Shown here: in pieces, positions 1 to 9,318 of the stretch
Layout: every line of letters begins with the position of its first letter
Numbering within the stretch: the first letter of the stretch is position 1
Assembly (NCBI RefSeq): GCF_013294025.1
Contig: NZ_JABSNL010000011.1
Location: 109,219-173,218 of the forward strand
Source: Flavobacterium aeripolare
GTDB lineage: Bacteria > Bacteroidota > Bacteroidia > Flavobacteriales > Flavobacteriaceae
Length of the DNA: 64,000 nt
Reading direction: 5' to 3'
Program-made: the position numbers and the translations under genes
Notes under the pieces: generated by a model
Told to the model about the DNA's origin: nothing
The model's database searches: none
The model's input: only the letters and a program-made list of their open reading frames with translations

Positions 1-856
1 AATAAAATCCTAGTTTCTTCCATTCTTCGATAGGAACAATTTTATCAACTTCAATTTTTTCTTTTCCGTCAAGCGAAAACAATACTCCTTGAAAATGGAT
101 GGTATCTTCTTCTTCATTATAACGTGCCAAAGCACCAATTGGCGCCGTACAACCGCCTTCGAGAGTTTTAAGGAATTGGCGTTCTATATAGGTTACGATT
201 TCTGTTTCAATGTCATTTAAATGCGAAAGAGCATCAAGTGTAAAGGCATCATTTTGCATCGCCACCACAAGCATAGCGCCTTGTGCTGGTGCAGGAATCA
301 TCCAATCTAAGTTGATGTAATTCTCTGGTTTCAAATTGATTCTTTCTAATCCTGCTGCTGCAAATACAGCGCCACTCCAGTCGCCTTCGTTGAGCTTTTT
401 CATGCGCAAATTTACATTTCCGCGAAGGTCAACTACATTGTGGCTAGGATATTTGTTTAACCATTGTGCTTGACGACGCAAACTTCCAGTGGCAATAGTT
501 CCAGAAGCAGTAAGAAAATCAAGGTTTCCTTTGTGCACTAAAATATCTAAGGTATTGGCTCTTTCAAGAACCGCTGCCTGCACAATTCCTTGTGGCAAAG
601 CAGTAGGAACATCTTTCATAGAATGCACTGCAATATCTACCGCACCATTAATCATGGCAACATCTAAAGTTTTAGTAAATATACCCGTAATTCCTAATTC
701 GTACAGTGGCTTATCAAGAATGACATCTCCAGTTGATTTTACAGCAACAATTTCGGTTTTATAACCTAAATCATTTAACTTTTTCTCTACAATATGTGCT
801 TGCCAAAGTGCGAGTTCGCTATCGCGAGTTCCTATTCTTATTGTCTTTTCTGCCAT
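1..856 (-). CDS. hemC: Hydroxymethylbilane synthase (porphobilinogen deaminase), 3' end cut by window edge
   Basis: Polymerises four porphobilinogens into hydroxymethylbilane in cytoplasmic heme synthesis. Translating leftward from the ATG at 854-856 gives MAEKTIRIGTRDSELALWQ, then D-V-A-V-H-S-M-K-D-V-P-type and S-L-R-R-Q-A-Q motifs typical of the family. The cofactor-binding cysteine lies in L-E-G-G-C-T-A-P-I-G near the left edge. About 285 codons are visible, so only a short C-terminal part is missing. It follows hemA by 108 bp in the same direction and probably shares its transcript. The family call is firm from the motifs; the gene is absent from simple ORF lists only because it has no stop in the window. 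Confidence 0.95.
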   Translation of the reverse strand, partial: MAEKTIRIGTRDSELALWQAHIVEKKLNDLGYKTEIVAVKSTGDVILDKPLYELGITGIFTKTLDVAMINGAVDIAVHSMKDVPTALPQGIVQAAVLERANTLDILVHKGNLDFLTASGTIATGSLRRQAQWLNKYPSHNVVDLRGNVNLRMKKLNEGDWSGAVFAAAGLERINLKPENYINLDWMIPAPAQGAMLVVAMQNDAFTLDALSHLNDIETEIVTYIERQFLKTLEGGCTAPIGALARYNEEEDTIHFQGVLFSLDGKEKIEVDKIVPIEEWKKLGFY

Positions 857-964
857 TTTTATTTTTTGATCTCAAAATAAGTTTTGATTTAAAACCATTA
901 AGAAATTAAGATTCATTAAGTTGTACTCTCTTCAAATAACTTCAAAATAAAGATTGTGTCAACC

Positions 965-2221
965 TTACTTCGCTGCTAATCCTATTTTAAAAACTTTTTC
1001 GATCCATTCAATGCTTTCATCCACCATTGTATCATCATCTTTTAAATGATTAGCAAACTGTGTGGTGATTTTTTGAATAATTCGTGCAGAAATAATTTCT
1101 GCTTGTTCTTCGTTAAAATCAGCTATTTTTTTACTTTGGAAATTCAACTCAGATTTTTTGATAGCATTCAATTTTTCTTTTAAGGCATGAATTGTAGGAG
1201 CAAATTTGCGTCCTTTTGTCCATACATTAAATTCTTCTTTGATTTCTTCGATGATAGCTTCCGCTGCAGGAATATGATTTTTTCTGTTTTCTAAAGTTTC
1301 GTCCGTTAATTGCGAGAGGTAATCCATGTGAATTAAAGTCACATCCTTTAAATCCTCAACATCTGCATGTACATTTTTCGGAATTGATAAATCTAAAATT
1401 AACAACGGTTTTTTAAGGTTCAATATTGCCTTATCAACCGTAGGGTTTTGAGCTCCAGTAGCCACAACTACAACATCTGCTTTTTGTAATTCTAAATGTA
1501 ACTCTGAGTAATCTTTTACAATAAGATTTAATTTCCCAGCTAGTCGTTCAGCCTTGTCTTTAGTTCTATTAATAAGAGTGATGTGCTCATTCTTAGTATG
1601 TTTTACCAAGTTCTCACAAGTATTTCTACCTATTTTACCCGTACCAAATAACAAGATGTTCTTATTACCAATATCTTCAACGTTCTTAATAATATATTGA
1701 ACCGCTGCAAAAGAAACCGAAGTCGCTCCTGAACTAATTTCTGTATCGTTTTTGATTTTTTTACTAGCCTGAATTACGGCATTCACTAAGCGCTCCATGT
1801 AATTATTAGCTAATCCCATTGCTTTTGACTGCGTGAAACTAGAACGAATTTGAGATATAATTTCAAAATCCCCTAGAATCTGACTATCTAAACCTGTTCC
1901 TACTCTAAAAATATGATTGATCGCTTCTTGGTTTTTATATACAAAACCTACTTTTTGAAACTCTTCTACACTACCGTTGCTGTTCTCACAAATCAATTTT
2001 ATTAATTGAAAAGGATGCTCAGCAAAACCGTATATTTCAGTTCTGTTGCAGGTTGAAGTCACGATTAAACTCTCGATTCCTTCCGTTTTTGCTTGTTCTA
2101 GTAAACGTGTTTTTGCTAAAGTATCTAAGCTGAATTTACCTCTCATTTCGGCGTCAGCTTTTTTATAGCTTAATCCAACAGAATAGAAATAGTGATGCTT
2201 TGATTGGTTATTATTTTCCAT
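965..2221 (-). CDS. hemA: Glutamyl-tRNA reductase
   Basis: Reduces glutamate on tRNA-Glu to glutamate-1-semialdehyde, the first committed step of C5-pathway heme synthesis. The catalytic cysteine is in S-T-C-N-R-T-E-I-Y near residue 58, a Rossmann NADPH motif (L-F-G-T-G-K-I-G-R) lies near residue 190, and the C-terminal dimerisation helices follow. At 418 residues it has normal length. An in-frame ATG at 2236 exists, but a TAnnTTTG promoter box at 2247-2254 would leave almost no leader for it, so the ATG at 2221 (MENNNQSK) is preferred. It is divergent from the AraC-type regulator and upstream of hemC. Confidence 0.95.
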   Translation of the reverse strand: MENNNQSKHHYFYSVGLSYKKADAEMRGKFSLDTLAKTRLLEQAKTEGIESLIVTSTCNRTEIYGFAEHPFQLIKLICENSNGSVEEFQKVGFVYKNQEAINHIFRVGTGLDSQILGDFEIISQIRSSFTQSKAMGLANNYMERLVNAVIQASKKIKNDTEISSGATSVSFAAVQYIIKNVEDIGNKNILLFGTGKIGRNTCENLVKHTKNEHITLINRTKDKAERLAGKLNLIVKDYSELHLELQKADVVVVATGAQNPTVDKAILNLKKPLLILDLSIPKNVHADVEDLKDVTLIHMDYLSQLTDETLENRKNHIPAAEAIIEEIKEEFNVWTKGRKFAPTIHALKEKLNAIKKSELNFQSKKIADFNEEQAEIISARIIQKITTQFANHLKDDDTMVDESIEWIEKVFKIGLAAK

Positions 2222-2246
2222 ATAAATACTTTTCAAGAAAGTGAAG

Positions 2247-2254
2247 CAAAATTA
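2247..2254 (-). promoter_or_regulatory. hemA promoter -7 box (TAATTTTG)
   Basis: On the minus strand the bases read TAATTTTG, matching the Bacteroidota -7 consensus TAnnTTTG. It sits about 26 bp before the preferred hemA start. No clear -33 TTTG box was found. Confidence 0.45.
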
Positions 2255-2348
2255 TCACTATAGTATTTATAAAAGTAACGCTGTAAGTACTTTTTATATC
2301 GCTACATGTTTTTTTACTTCTAAACAGCTGAAAATTACTAAAAAACCC

Positions 2349-2356
2349 TATTTTTG
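2349..2356 (+). promoter_or_regulatory. AraC-gene promoter -7 box (TATTTTTG)
   Basis: TATTTTTG matches TAnnTTTG and lies about 93 bp before the AraC-type regulator start. The 213-bp interval between the divergent hemA and regulator genes would hold both promoters. Confidence 0.4.
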
Positions 2357-2449
2357 TACTGAAATCAAGTTATATCGCTTCACTTATTTAGAGTTGTTCT
2401 AAATTAAACGAAACGATAATTATTCGATTGTTCTTTAAAAAATATCGCT

Positions 2450-3322
2450 ATGGGTTCTCAAGAAATAATTAAAATAGAAGATGATTTTACCTTAATTAGG
2501 TTTCAAAATGATAGCGCTGAGACATTCCTAGCGCAACGCGAAGTAAGCAGTGGCTTGATTCAGTTTCATTTTGGATTAAAAGGAGGTGCTAAATTTATCT
2601 TTAATCAAGGGAATTATGCTCTCGAACTTCAAGAGGAAAAATCGCTACTATTATACAATCCACAAAAAGAATTGCCCCTCAATTTAGAGTTGGCTCCTAA
2701 CTCATGGGTCATATCCGTAATTATTTCGATTAAAAAATTTCATGCCTTATTTTCTTCTGAGGCTGATTACATCACTTTTTTAAGTGGGGAGAATAAAGAC
2801 AAGAAATACTATAATGAAGGGAAAATTAGTCCTTCAATGGCAATTGTTTTAAGTCAGTTGTTTCATTACAATTTACATCCTTCGATAAAAAACCTTTACT
2901 ATCGCGGGAAAGGCTACGAGTTATTAAGTTTATACTTTAACCGCACCGAAGATCCAAATGCAGAGCAATGTCCGTTTCTTACAGATGAAGACAATGTAAT
3001 AAAAATTAGAAAAGCCAAAGAAATCATTTTAGCTAACATGGCTGAACCACCCGGATTGCAAGAATTAGCAGATCAAGTAGGTTTGACTTTGAAGAAACTT
3101 AAAATGGGTTTCAAGCAAATATATGGTGATACCGTCTACGGGTTTCTATTTGACTATAAAATGGATTTTGCTCGAAAACTACTCGACAGCGGTTCTTATA
3201 ATGTAAACGAGGTAGGATTAAAAATTGGGTACAGCACCGGAAGTCATTTTATTGCTGCCTTTAAAAAGAAATTTGCAACCACACCTAAAAAATACTTAAT
3301 GTCTATAAATCCTGTCACTTAG
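2450..3322 (+). CDS. AraC/XylS-family transcriptional regulator
   Basis: DNA-binding regulator of 290 residues. The N-terminal ~180 residues are a sensor-like region without a recognised domain. The C-terminal ~95 residues are a typical AraC double helix-turn-helix: L-Q-E-L-A-D-Q-V-G-L-T for the first recognition unit, then V-G-L-K-I-G-Y-S-T-G-S-H-F-I-A-A-F-K-K for the second, ending in the usual T-P-K-K-Y. It lies between hemA (divergent) and hemH (98 bp downstream, same strand), so control of heme or iron genes is a reasonable inference from position only; the ligand is unknown. Confidence 0.88.
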   Translation: MGSQEIIKIEDDFTLIRFQNDSAETFLAQREVSSGLIQFHFGLKGGAKFIFNQGNYALELQEEKSLLLYNPQKELPLNLELAPNSWVISVIISIKKFHALFSSEADYITFLSGENKDKKYYNEGKISPSMAIVLSQLFHYNLHPSIKNLYYRGKGYELLSLYFNRTEDPNAEQCPFLTDEDNVIKIRKAKEIILANMAEPPGLQELADQVGLTLKKLKMGFKQIYGDTVYGFLFDYKMDFARKLLDSGSYNVNEVGLKIGYSTGSHFIAAFKKKFATTPKKYLMSINPVT

Positions 3323-3394
3323 ACAGTATTGATTTTATATATTAAACAATAAATAAATAATAGTTAATCTCAATTTATAAAAAGTATGTTTCTG

Positions 3395-3402
3395 TACTTT
3401 TG
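3395..3402 (+). promoter_or_regulatory. hemH promoter -7 box (TACTTTTG)
   Basis: TACTTTTG fits TAnnTTTG and ends 18 bp before the hemH ATG, giving a short leader. It suggests hemH and the genes after it can be transcribed separately from the AraC-type gene. Confidence 0.5.
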
Positions 3403-3420
3403 TAAACAAAAAATCACACA

Positions 3421-4452
3421 ATGAAAGGCGTATTATTAGTAAACCTTGGATCTCCTGAAAGTCCTACACCCAAAGACGTTAAACCGTATTTAGACGAATT
3501 TTTAATGGATAAATACGTAATTGACGTTCCGTTTTTATTACGAGCACTGCTTGTTCGCGGAATTATATTACAAACAAGACCTAAAAAATCGGCTGCCGCT
3601 TACGCAAAAATTTGGTGGGATGAAGGTTCGCCTTTAGTTGTTATCTCAAAGAGAATGCATGAAAAAGTAAAGCAACAAGTTGAAGTACCCGTTGCGCTAG
3701 CAATGCGTTACGGAAATCCTTCTATACTTGCAGGTTTACAAGAATTGAGGGACAAAGGGGTTACTGAAGTGTTGCTTTTTCCGTTGTACCCACAGCATGC
3801 TATGGCATCAACAACAACAATATTAGTACTAGCAGAAGAGCTGCGTAAAAAACATTTCCCAGAGATGAAATTTGCTTCTGTACCTGCTTTTTATAACAAA
3901 CCTGGTTATATTAAAAACTTAGCCGATTCTATCAAAGGACATTTGGCTAATTACGATTATGATCACTTACTGTTCTCTTACCACGGTATTCCAGAGCGCC
4001 ACATTCGCAAGACAGATGTAACTAAATCACATTGTAAAATCGATGGGTCTTGTTGCAATACACCATCACCAGCACATGAGTTTTGTTACCGTCATCAATG
4101 TTATGAAACAACAAAGCAAGTGGTGAAATTATTAGGAATTCCAGAAGGGAAATACAGCCAAACATTTCAATCACGTTTAGCAGGTGACAAGTGGTTAACA
4201 CCTTATACTGACGTCGAAGTAAACAAAATGCCTGAAAAAGGAATTAAAAAATTAGCTGTAGTAACTCCTGCCTTTGTATCTGACTGTTTAGAAACACTGG
4301 AAGAGATTGCAATGGAAGCTAACCATGAATTCAAAGCACACGGTGGAGAAGAGTTTTTAGCCATTCCTTGTTTAAACGATGGTGATGAATGGTGTGGTAC
4401 CGTAAGTAACTGGATTAATAATTGGGCAATATCTGATAAGCTAGCATACTAA
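3421..4452 (+). CDS. hemH: Ferrochelatase
   Basis: Inserts ferrous iron into protoporphyrin IX to make heme. The start M-K-G-V-L-L-V-N-L-G-S-P is diagnostic. The metal-binding histidine is in L-L-F-S-Y-H-G-I-P near residue 187, followed by Q-S-R-L-A-G-D-K-W-L-T-P, and the conserved acidic motif S-D-C-L-E-T-L-E-E-I is near residue 290. Length 343 is normal. A Cys-rich insert (H-C-K-I-D-G-S-C-C near residue 205) is as in many Bacteroidota enzymes. Its TAA is directly followed by the ATG of the MATE gene, so the two are probably coupled in translation. Confidence 0.97.
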   Translation: MKGVLLVNLGSPESPTPKDVKPYLDEFLMDKYVIDVPFLLRALLVRGIILQTRPKKSAAAYAKIWWDEGSPLVVISKRMHEKVKQQVEVPVALAMRYGNPSILAGLQELRDKGVTEVLLFPLYPQHAMASTTTILVLAEELRKKHFPEMKFASVPAFYNKPGYIKNLADSIKGHLANYDYDHLLFSYHGIPERHIRKTDVTKSHCKIDGSCCNTPSPAHEFCYRHQCYETTKQVVKLLGIPEGKYSQTFQSRLAGDKWLTPYTDVEVNKMPEKGIKKLAVVTPAFVSDCLETLEEIAMEANHEFKAHGGEEFLAIPCLNDGDEWCGTVSNWINNWAISDKLAY

Positions 4453-5811
4453 ATGGCAGTAACTACAGAGGAGTTAGGCACACAAGACATTAAGAAACTC
4501 TTAATGAAACAAGCAATTCCAGCTTCGGTGGGAATTCTATTTATGTCGGTTAATATTTTAATCGACACCATTTTTGTGGGACAATGGATCGGGTCACTTG
4601 CAATTGCTGCAGTGACCGTGGTCTTGCCTATTACTTTTTTTATCTCCTCTCTAGGAATGGCAATTGGTGTGGGTGGTGGTTCTGTTCTCTCTCGAGCATT
4701 AGGCGGGAATAATAAAGAAAAAGCACTGCTTACATTTGCAAACCAAATCATGATGACTTTTTTAGTTGCCTCTGTGTTTGTAGTACTAGGAATGTTTTTT
4801 AGCGACGAAATGCTAACGTTATTTGGTGCCAAAGGAGCTATTGTACAACCGGCCAAAGAGTTTTTCTTTCCCATTATTTTATCGGTTCCCTTTTTAGCAC
4901 TTTGCATGATGGGAAACAACATCATTAGAGCCGAGGGAAAAGCAAAATTTGCCATGTATGCCATGATTATTCCCGCTTTTGTAAACATTATTTTAGATAT
5001 TGTTTTTATAAAATTAATGAACCTTGGAATGCTAGGAGCAGCATTAGCAACTTCTATATCGTATGTAATGTGCTTTCTATTTGTGCTGTGGTTCTTTGTT
5101 AATAAAAGTGAACTCAAATTAGAGCTCAAGCATTTTAAATTCAACTTTCCCATTATAAAAGAAATCACTGAGCTAAGCTTTGTGACATTTTCAAGACAAG
5201 GAGTAATTAGTATCTTGTCTATTATATTAAACCATACTTTGTACAATTATGGAGGAGAACATTCGATTGCTGTGTATGGTATTATCAGTCGCATGCTAAT
5301 GTTTGCTTTGTTTCCTGTACTGGGCATCACACAAGGATTTATTCCTATTGCCGGATATAATTTTGGAGCTAATAATTATAGTAGAGTTAAAGAGTCTATC
5401 CAAATTTCGATTAAATACGCGGCACTATTAGCTGCGGTAATATTTGTTGTTATACTATTTTTTGCAAAACCTATTGTTGCCGTTTTTACTACTGATCCGC
5501 AAGTAATTGCCGAAACACCCAATGCCCTACGATGGGTATTTGCGGCCTCGCCCATTATAGCCATACAATTAATAGGAGCTGCATACTTTCAAGCAGCAGG
5601 AATGGCAAAAAAAGCCTTGTTTTTAACCTTAAGTAAACAAGGATTTTTCTTGATTCCGCTGGTGCTAATTTTACCCAATTTTTTCGGTATTTTTGGCGTT
5701 TGGATTTCCTTCCCTATTGCCGATGTGTTATCGACACTAATTACAGGATACTTTTTGAAAAAAGAAATGAATACTAAACTGACAACTACAACCAATGGAT
5801 CAATACTATAA
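4453..5811 (+). CDS. MATE-family efflux transporter
   Basis: Inner-membrane multidrug/toxin extrusion antiporter of 452 residues with about twelve hydrophobic segments arranged as two MatE halves. Family-like stretches are P-A-S-V-G-I-L-F-M-S-V-N at the first helix and G-I-T-Q-G-F-I-P-I-A-G-Y-N-F-G-A around residue 295. The gene starts on the base after the hemH stop and overlaps hemJ by 17 bp, so it is embedded in a heme operon. Transport of a porphyrin or related compound is possible from context, but the substrate cannot be read from the sequence. Confidence 0.9.
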   Translation: MAVTTEELGTQDIKKLLMKQAIPASVGILFMSVNILIDTIFVGQWIGSLAIAAVTVVLPITFFISSLGMAIGVGGGSVLSRALGGNNKEKALLTFANQIMMTFLVASVFVVLGMFFSDEMLTLFGAKGAIVQPAKEFFFPIILSVPFLALCMMGNNIIRAEGKAKFAMYAMIIPAFVNIILDIVFIKLMNLGMLGAALATSISYVMCFLFVLWFFVNKSELKLELKHFKFNFPIIKEITELSFVTFSRQGVISILSIILNHTLYNYGGEHSIAVYGIISRMLMFALFPVLGITQGFIPIAGYNFGANNYSRVKESIQISIKYAALLAAVIFVVILFFAKPIVAVFTTDPQVIAETPNALRWVFAASPIIAIQLIGAAYFQAAGMAKKALFLTLSKQGFFLIPLVLILPNFFGIFGVWISFPIADVLSTLITGYFLKKEMNTKLTTTTNGSIL

Positions 5812-6460
5812 CTACCTTAAATCATTACATTTAATCTTTGTTATTACGTGGTTTGCGGGATTATTTTACATTGTCAGGCTTTTTGTATATCAAATAGAAG
5901 CATCAACAAAAACTTCACCTGAAAAAGAGATACTTCAAAAACAATATAAAATAATGACGTATCGATTATGGTATATCATTACTTGGCCGTCGGCAGTTCT
6001 AGCAAGCATCTTTGCTTTTTGGATGTTATTTTTTACTACGACAGGTAGCGCTTGGTTACAAATGCCGTGGATGCATGTAAAACTTGGCTTTGTTTTTGTG
6101 CTATACTTGTACCATGCAAAATGCCATAGCATCTTTAAACAACTACAAAATGATCAGGTAAATTACAGCACTAACTACATGCGATTGTGGAATGAGGGTG
6201 CAACAATTATCTTATTTTCAGTAGTATTTTTAGTAGTATTAAAAAATGCATTCAACTGGATTTATGGCGTAATAGGCATCATTTTATTTTCGGTATTAAT
6301 TATGTTGGGCTTTAAATTTTACAAAAGAATAAGAGAAAGAAAAGAAATTACCACATTAAAGAATCAAACTGATAATATAAAAAAATCAAAATTCATATTT
6401 ACAGCTTTTCTTCAGTTAAAACGCGTGTCAAAAGAAAAACAAGCAAAAGAAAACAAATAA
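5795..6460 (+). CDS. hemJ: HemJ-type protoporphyrinogen IX oxidase
   Basis: Membrane protein of 221 residues matching the HemJ (UPF0093) family, which oxidises protoporphyrinogen IX in bacteria lacking HemG or HemY. The N-terminal signature K-S-L-H-L-I-F-V-I-T-W-F-A-G-L-F-Y is typical, including the conserved histidine, as is W-M-H-V-K-L-G-F near residue 92. Four or five hydrophobic helices are visible. The last ~50 residues form a lysine-rich cytoplasmic tail longer than in many HemJ proteins. It overlaps the MATE gene by 17 bp, ends 6 bp before the kinase gene, and fits directly before HemH in the pathway, which supports the call. Confidence 0.85.
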   Translation: MDQYYNYLKSLHLIFVITWFAGLFYIVRLFVYQIEASTKTSPEKEILQKQYKIMTYRLWYIITWPSAVLASIFAFWMLFFTTTGSAWLQMPWMHVKLGFVFVLYLYHAKCHSIFKQLQNDQVNYSTNYMRLWNEGATIILFSVVFLVVLKNAFNWIYGVIGIILFSVLIMLGFKFYKRIRERKEITTLKNQTDNIKKSKFIFTAFLQLKRVSKEKQAKENK

Positions 6461-6466
6461 AATAAT

Positions 6467-7936
6467 ATGCTAAAAGGTTTTAAATTATCAATGCTATCAC
6501 TACGAATTCGGATTTTTCTTTCGATGATTGTATTAATAATACTAGCCTCTGTTTTACTAGCTTCTATTTCGATCATACAATTTAAAACCGAAGCAAAAGA
6601 GTACCATCAAGAACGCTTAGAACGCAAAGAAAATGCCGTAAAAGAACATATCAATTATGTGCTTTCTACTACCACTTACCCGCTAACTACAGATAATTTA
6701 GATCTTATTTTTAAAGATAAAATACACGAGTTAGCACACATTCACAATATCGAAATCAACATTTATAGTCTTGATGGAAAATTGTTAAAATCCTCAAAGG
6801 AAACGTTCTCTGTGGATCGTGCTGCTCCACCTATTCCTAAATATATTTTAAAACTTGTGCGCTCCTCAATTGAAAAGCGCTATGTAGATATTAAAACAAT
6901 CAATGGCGTTAAAAACCGTTCCTCGTACACACAAATTAAGGACGATAAATTCAAGCCCTTAGGAGTTCTTAATTTACCTTACTTAGAAGACGATGGTTTT
7001 TATGATAAAGAACTGAACAATTTTCTCATTAGATTAGGACAAGTATATTCTTTCATGTTAATTGTAGCCTTTGCAATCGCTTACTTTTTATCTTCCTATA
7101 TCACAAAATCTTTAAAAACCATTTCAGATAGAATAAACGAAACCAGCTTTAACCAAAAAAACAAGAAAATCGTACTTGAAGCCAGCAGTAAAGAGATTAA
7201 TTTACTTATAGCTGCATATAATCGAATGGTAGATGAACTCGAAATAAGCGCTGTAAAATTAGCTCAAAGTGAACGTGAGGAAGCTTGGCGCGAAATGGCA
7301 AAGCAGGTAGCACACGAAATTAAAAATCCGTTGACGCCAATGCGATTGACCGTTCAAAGTTTTCAAAGAAGATTTAGTCCCGAAGATCCTAATATCATTC
7401 AAAAAATGAAGGATTACTCAGATACCTTGATCCAGCAAATTGATACAATGAATGCAGTGGCTTCGGCTTTTTCTAACTTCGCTTCTATGCCGGCACAACA
7501 AAACGAAACCTTAAACGTGGTAGAAGTTGTCGAGTTAACACTAGATATTTTTAATGAAGAACATATTATTTTCGAAAAAGAATCGCCTGAAATTATTTCA
7601 AAAATAGACCGTACCCAATTAATTAGAATCATAACTAACTTAGTTAAAAACGCCATACAATCTATACCTGAAGGCCGTCAAAAAAGGGTCGCCGTTACCG
7701 TTACAAAGCGCGATAACAATGTGCTTATCACCGTTGAGGATAACGGAATTGGTATTAAACCCGAAGATATAATTCGTATCTTTGAACCTAAATTTACTAC
7801 TAAAAATAGCGGTATGGGTCTTGGTTTAGGGATTATCAAGAACATCATAGAAAACTATAAAGGAACAATCACTTTTGAAACAGAATATGGAACAGGAACT
7901 AAGTTTACTGTTTCTTTACCTATTATAAACTCATAA
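6467..7936 (+). CDS. Membrane sensor histidine kinase (HAMP, HisKA, HATPase)
   Basis: Two transmembrane segments (about residues 12-37 and 190-212) flank a ~150-residue periplasmic sensor region. A HAMP linker follows, then the phosphoacceptor box A-H-E-I-K-N-P-L-T-P with His near 282, the N box N-L-V-K-N-A-I-Q-S, and the G boxes D-N-G-I-G-I and G-M-G-L-G-L-G-I. The H box resembles NtrY-type kinases. No response regulator is nearby, so its partner lies elsewhere. It sits 6 bp after hemJ and 9 bp before the enoyl-CoA hydratase gene, in one apparent transcription unit. The stimulus is unknown. Confidence 0.9.
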   Translation: MLKGFKLSMLSLRIRIFLSMIVLIILASVLLASISIIQFKTEAKEYHQERLERKENAVKEHINYVLSTTTYPLTTDNLDLIFKDKIHELAHIHNIEINIYSLDGKLLKSSKETFSVDRAAPPIPKYILKLVRSSIEKRYVDIKTINGVKNRSSYTQIKDDKFKPLGVLNLPYLEDDGFYDKELNNFLIRLGQVYSFMLIVAFAIAYFLSSYITKSLKTISDRINETSFNQKNKKIVLEASSKEINLLIAAYNRMVDELEISAVKLAQSEREEAWREMAKQVAHEIKNPLTPMRLTVQSFQRRFSPEDPNIIQKMKDYSDTLIQQIDTMNAVASAFSNFASMPAQQNETLNVVEVVELTLDIFNEEHIIFEKESPEIISKIDRTQLIRIITNLVKNAIQSIPEGRQKRVAVTVTKRDNNVLITVEDNGIGIKPEDIIRIFEPKFTTKNSGMGLGLGIIKNIIENYKGTITFETEYGTGTKFTVSLPIINS

Positions 7937-7945
7937 ACTATCATA

Positions 7946-8728
7946 ATGATTTACGAAAACATTCTTACCGCAACAGATAACAATATCACTACAATAACAA
8001 TTAACAGACCTACTAAATTAAATGCACTTAATAAGAAAACAATTGATGAGTTGCACCATATTTTTTCGGCTGTAGCCAAAGACAAACAAACTAAGGTAAT
8101 TCTATTGACTGGTAGTGGAGAAAAAGCATTTGTTGCTGGTGCAGATATTGCTGAATTTGCAAACTTTTCTGTAGAAGAAGGGGTCCAACTTGCTGCCAGC
8201 GGACAAGAAAAGTTATTCAATTTTATCGAAAATTCAAAAATTCCGGTAATTGCTGCCGTAAACGGCTTTGCTCTAGGAGGCGGATTAGAACTTGCAATGG
8301 CTTGCCACATAAGAGTAGCTTCAGATAATGTTAGAATGGGCTTACCAGAAGTATCATTAGGAGTGATTCCTGGATATGGAGGTACGCAACGATTGCCACA
8401 ACTTGTAGGTAAAGGTCGCGCCATGGAAATGATTATGACAGCAGGAATGATTAATGCTGAAGAAGCTCACAGAACAGGTTTAGTAAATCATGTAGTCGCT
8501 CAAGCAGACTTAATTGAATTTTGCACTGATATTGCAAAAAAAATGATGAAAAACTCCCCTATGGCAATCGGTATGGCAATTAAGGCCGTAAATGCTAATT
8601 TTACAGAAGGAGAAAATGGATTTGACACTGAAATAAAATCTTTCGGAAAATGCTTTGGAACAGCAGATTTCAAGGAAGGAACCACTGCGTTTCTTGAAAA
8701 AAGAAAAGCTGTGTTTGTAGGGGAGTAA
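7946..8728 (+). CDS. Enoyl-CoA hydratase/isomerase family protein
   Basis: Crotonase-fold enzyme of 260 residues, most like short-chain enoyl-CoA hydratases that add water to trans-2-enoyl-CoA in fatty-acid oxidation. The oxyanion-hole motifs are A-F-V-A-G-A-D-I-A-E-F near residue 65 and G-F-A-L-G-G-G-L-E-L-A-M-A-C near 110. The usual catalytic glutamates are in G-G-L-E-L and L-P-E-V-S-L-G-V-I-P. It lacks a partner 3-hydroxyacyl-CoA dehydrogenase nearby. It ends a rightward run from hemH and is followed by a clear terminator. Confidence 0.93.
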   Translation: MIYENILTATDNNITTITINRPTKLNALNKKTIDELHHIFSAVAKDKQTKVILLTGSGEKAFVAGADIAEFANFSVEEGVQLAASGQEKLFNFIENSKIPVIAAVNGFALGGGLELAMACHIRVASDNVRMGLPEVSLGVIPGYGGTQRLPQLVGKGRAMEMIMTAGMINAEEAHRTGLVNHVVAQADLIEFCTDIAKKMMKNSPMAIGMAIKAVNANFTEGENGFDTEIKSFGKCFGTADFKEGTTAFLEKRKAVFVGE

Positions 8729-8744
8729 GACAGTATAAAATAGT

Positions 8745-8790
8745 AACCGCAGATTTGGAGCAAAAATAGCCTTCAAATCTGCGGTTTTTT
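8745..8790 (+). terminator. Rho-independent terminator after enoyl-CoA hydratase gene
   Basis: A perfect 13-bp stem (AACCGCAGATTTG with CAAATCTGCGGTT) encloses a ~20-base loop and is followed by TTTT. It closes the hemH-to-hydratase transcription unit. Confidence 0.85.
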
Positions 8791-8892
8791 ATTTACCTAA
8801 AGAAAATTTTCTCACAAAGCATTTTGCTTTTCAGCTACAAAAGCTAATTTTGCAATCACTCATTTAGAGTATTATAATTTTAAAATCACGAC

Positions 8893-9294
8893 ATGTCATA
8901 CGAACCTATATTTGCCCAATTCTGGGAAAGCGTAAAACAAAGTATTCAAAACGGAACCTACGCTAAACTAACTTTGGCGAAGACCATAGGAGATACCGAA
9001 CTAAAGAACATGTACATAAGACCTGTTTTATTAGACGAAGGAGGGTATACATTATCTGTAATTGCACGCTATAAGACAGAGGAAATAGAAAGTTTTCATA
9101 CTATTGATGAAGCGTATGCAATTTTGTTTCCCTACATGAACAATCCTTTTATGACTGCCTTGTTATTCACTACAGAAAATGACATCACTTTTAAGTTAAA
9201 TAAAAAAAGAGTGGGGTCTATAATCGAGCAGGCACCTACTTTTAAAAGTGCCTCAGATGTTATTATCGAAATGAAAGAAAAAGGAATAATTTAA
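8893..9294 (+). CDS. Conserved small cytoplasmic protein of unknown function
   Basis: A protein of 133 residues starting M-S-Y-E-P-I-F-A-Q-F-W. It has no signal peptide, membrane segment or recognisable catalytic motif. The pattern of alternating hydrophobic residues suggests a compact alpha/beta fold. It stands alone between the hydratase terminator and a convergent efflux operon, with a hairpin just after its stop. Codon use looks like its neighbours. I do not recognise the family and offer no function; that it is a real gene is supported by its length, isolated position and own terminator. Confidence 0.7.
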   Translation: MSYEPIFAQFWESVKQSIQNGTYAKLTLAKTIGDTELKNMYIRPVLLDEGGYTLSVIARYKTEEIESFHTIDEAYAILFPYMNNPFMTALLFTTENDITFKLNKKRVGSIIEQAPTFKSASDVIIEMKEKGII

Positions 9295-9318
9295 TTCTGT
9301 ACCTACAATATATAAAAA

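Noticed and set aside
4449..5246. 265-codon minus-strand frame opposite the MATE gene
   Set aside because: The plus strand encodes a clear MATE transporter; the antisense frame has no recognisable feature.
7951..8424. 157-codon minus-strand frame opposite enoyl-CoA hydratase gene
   Set aside because: Shadow of a well-supported enzyme.
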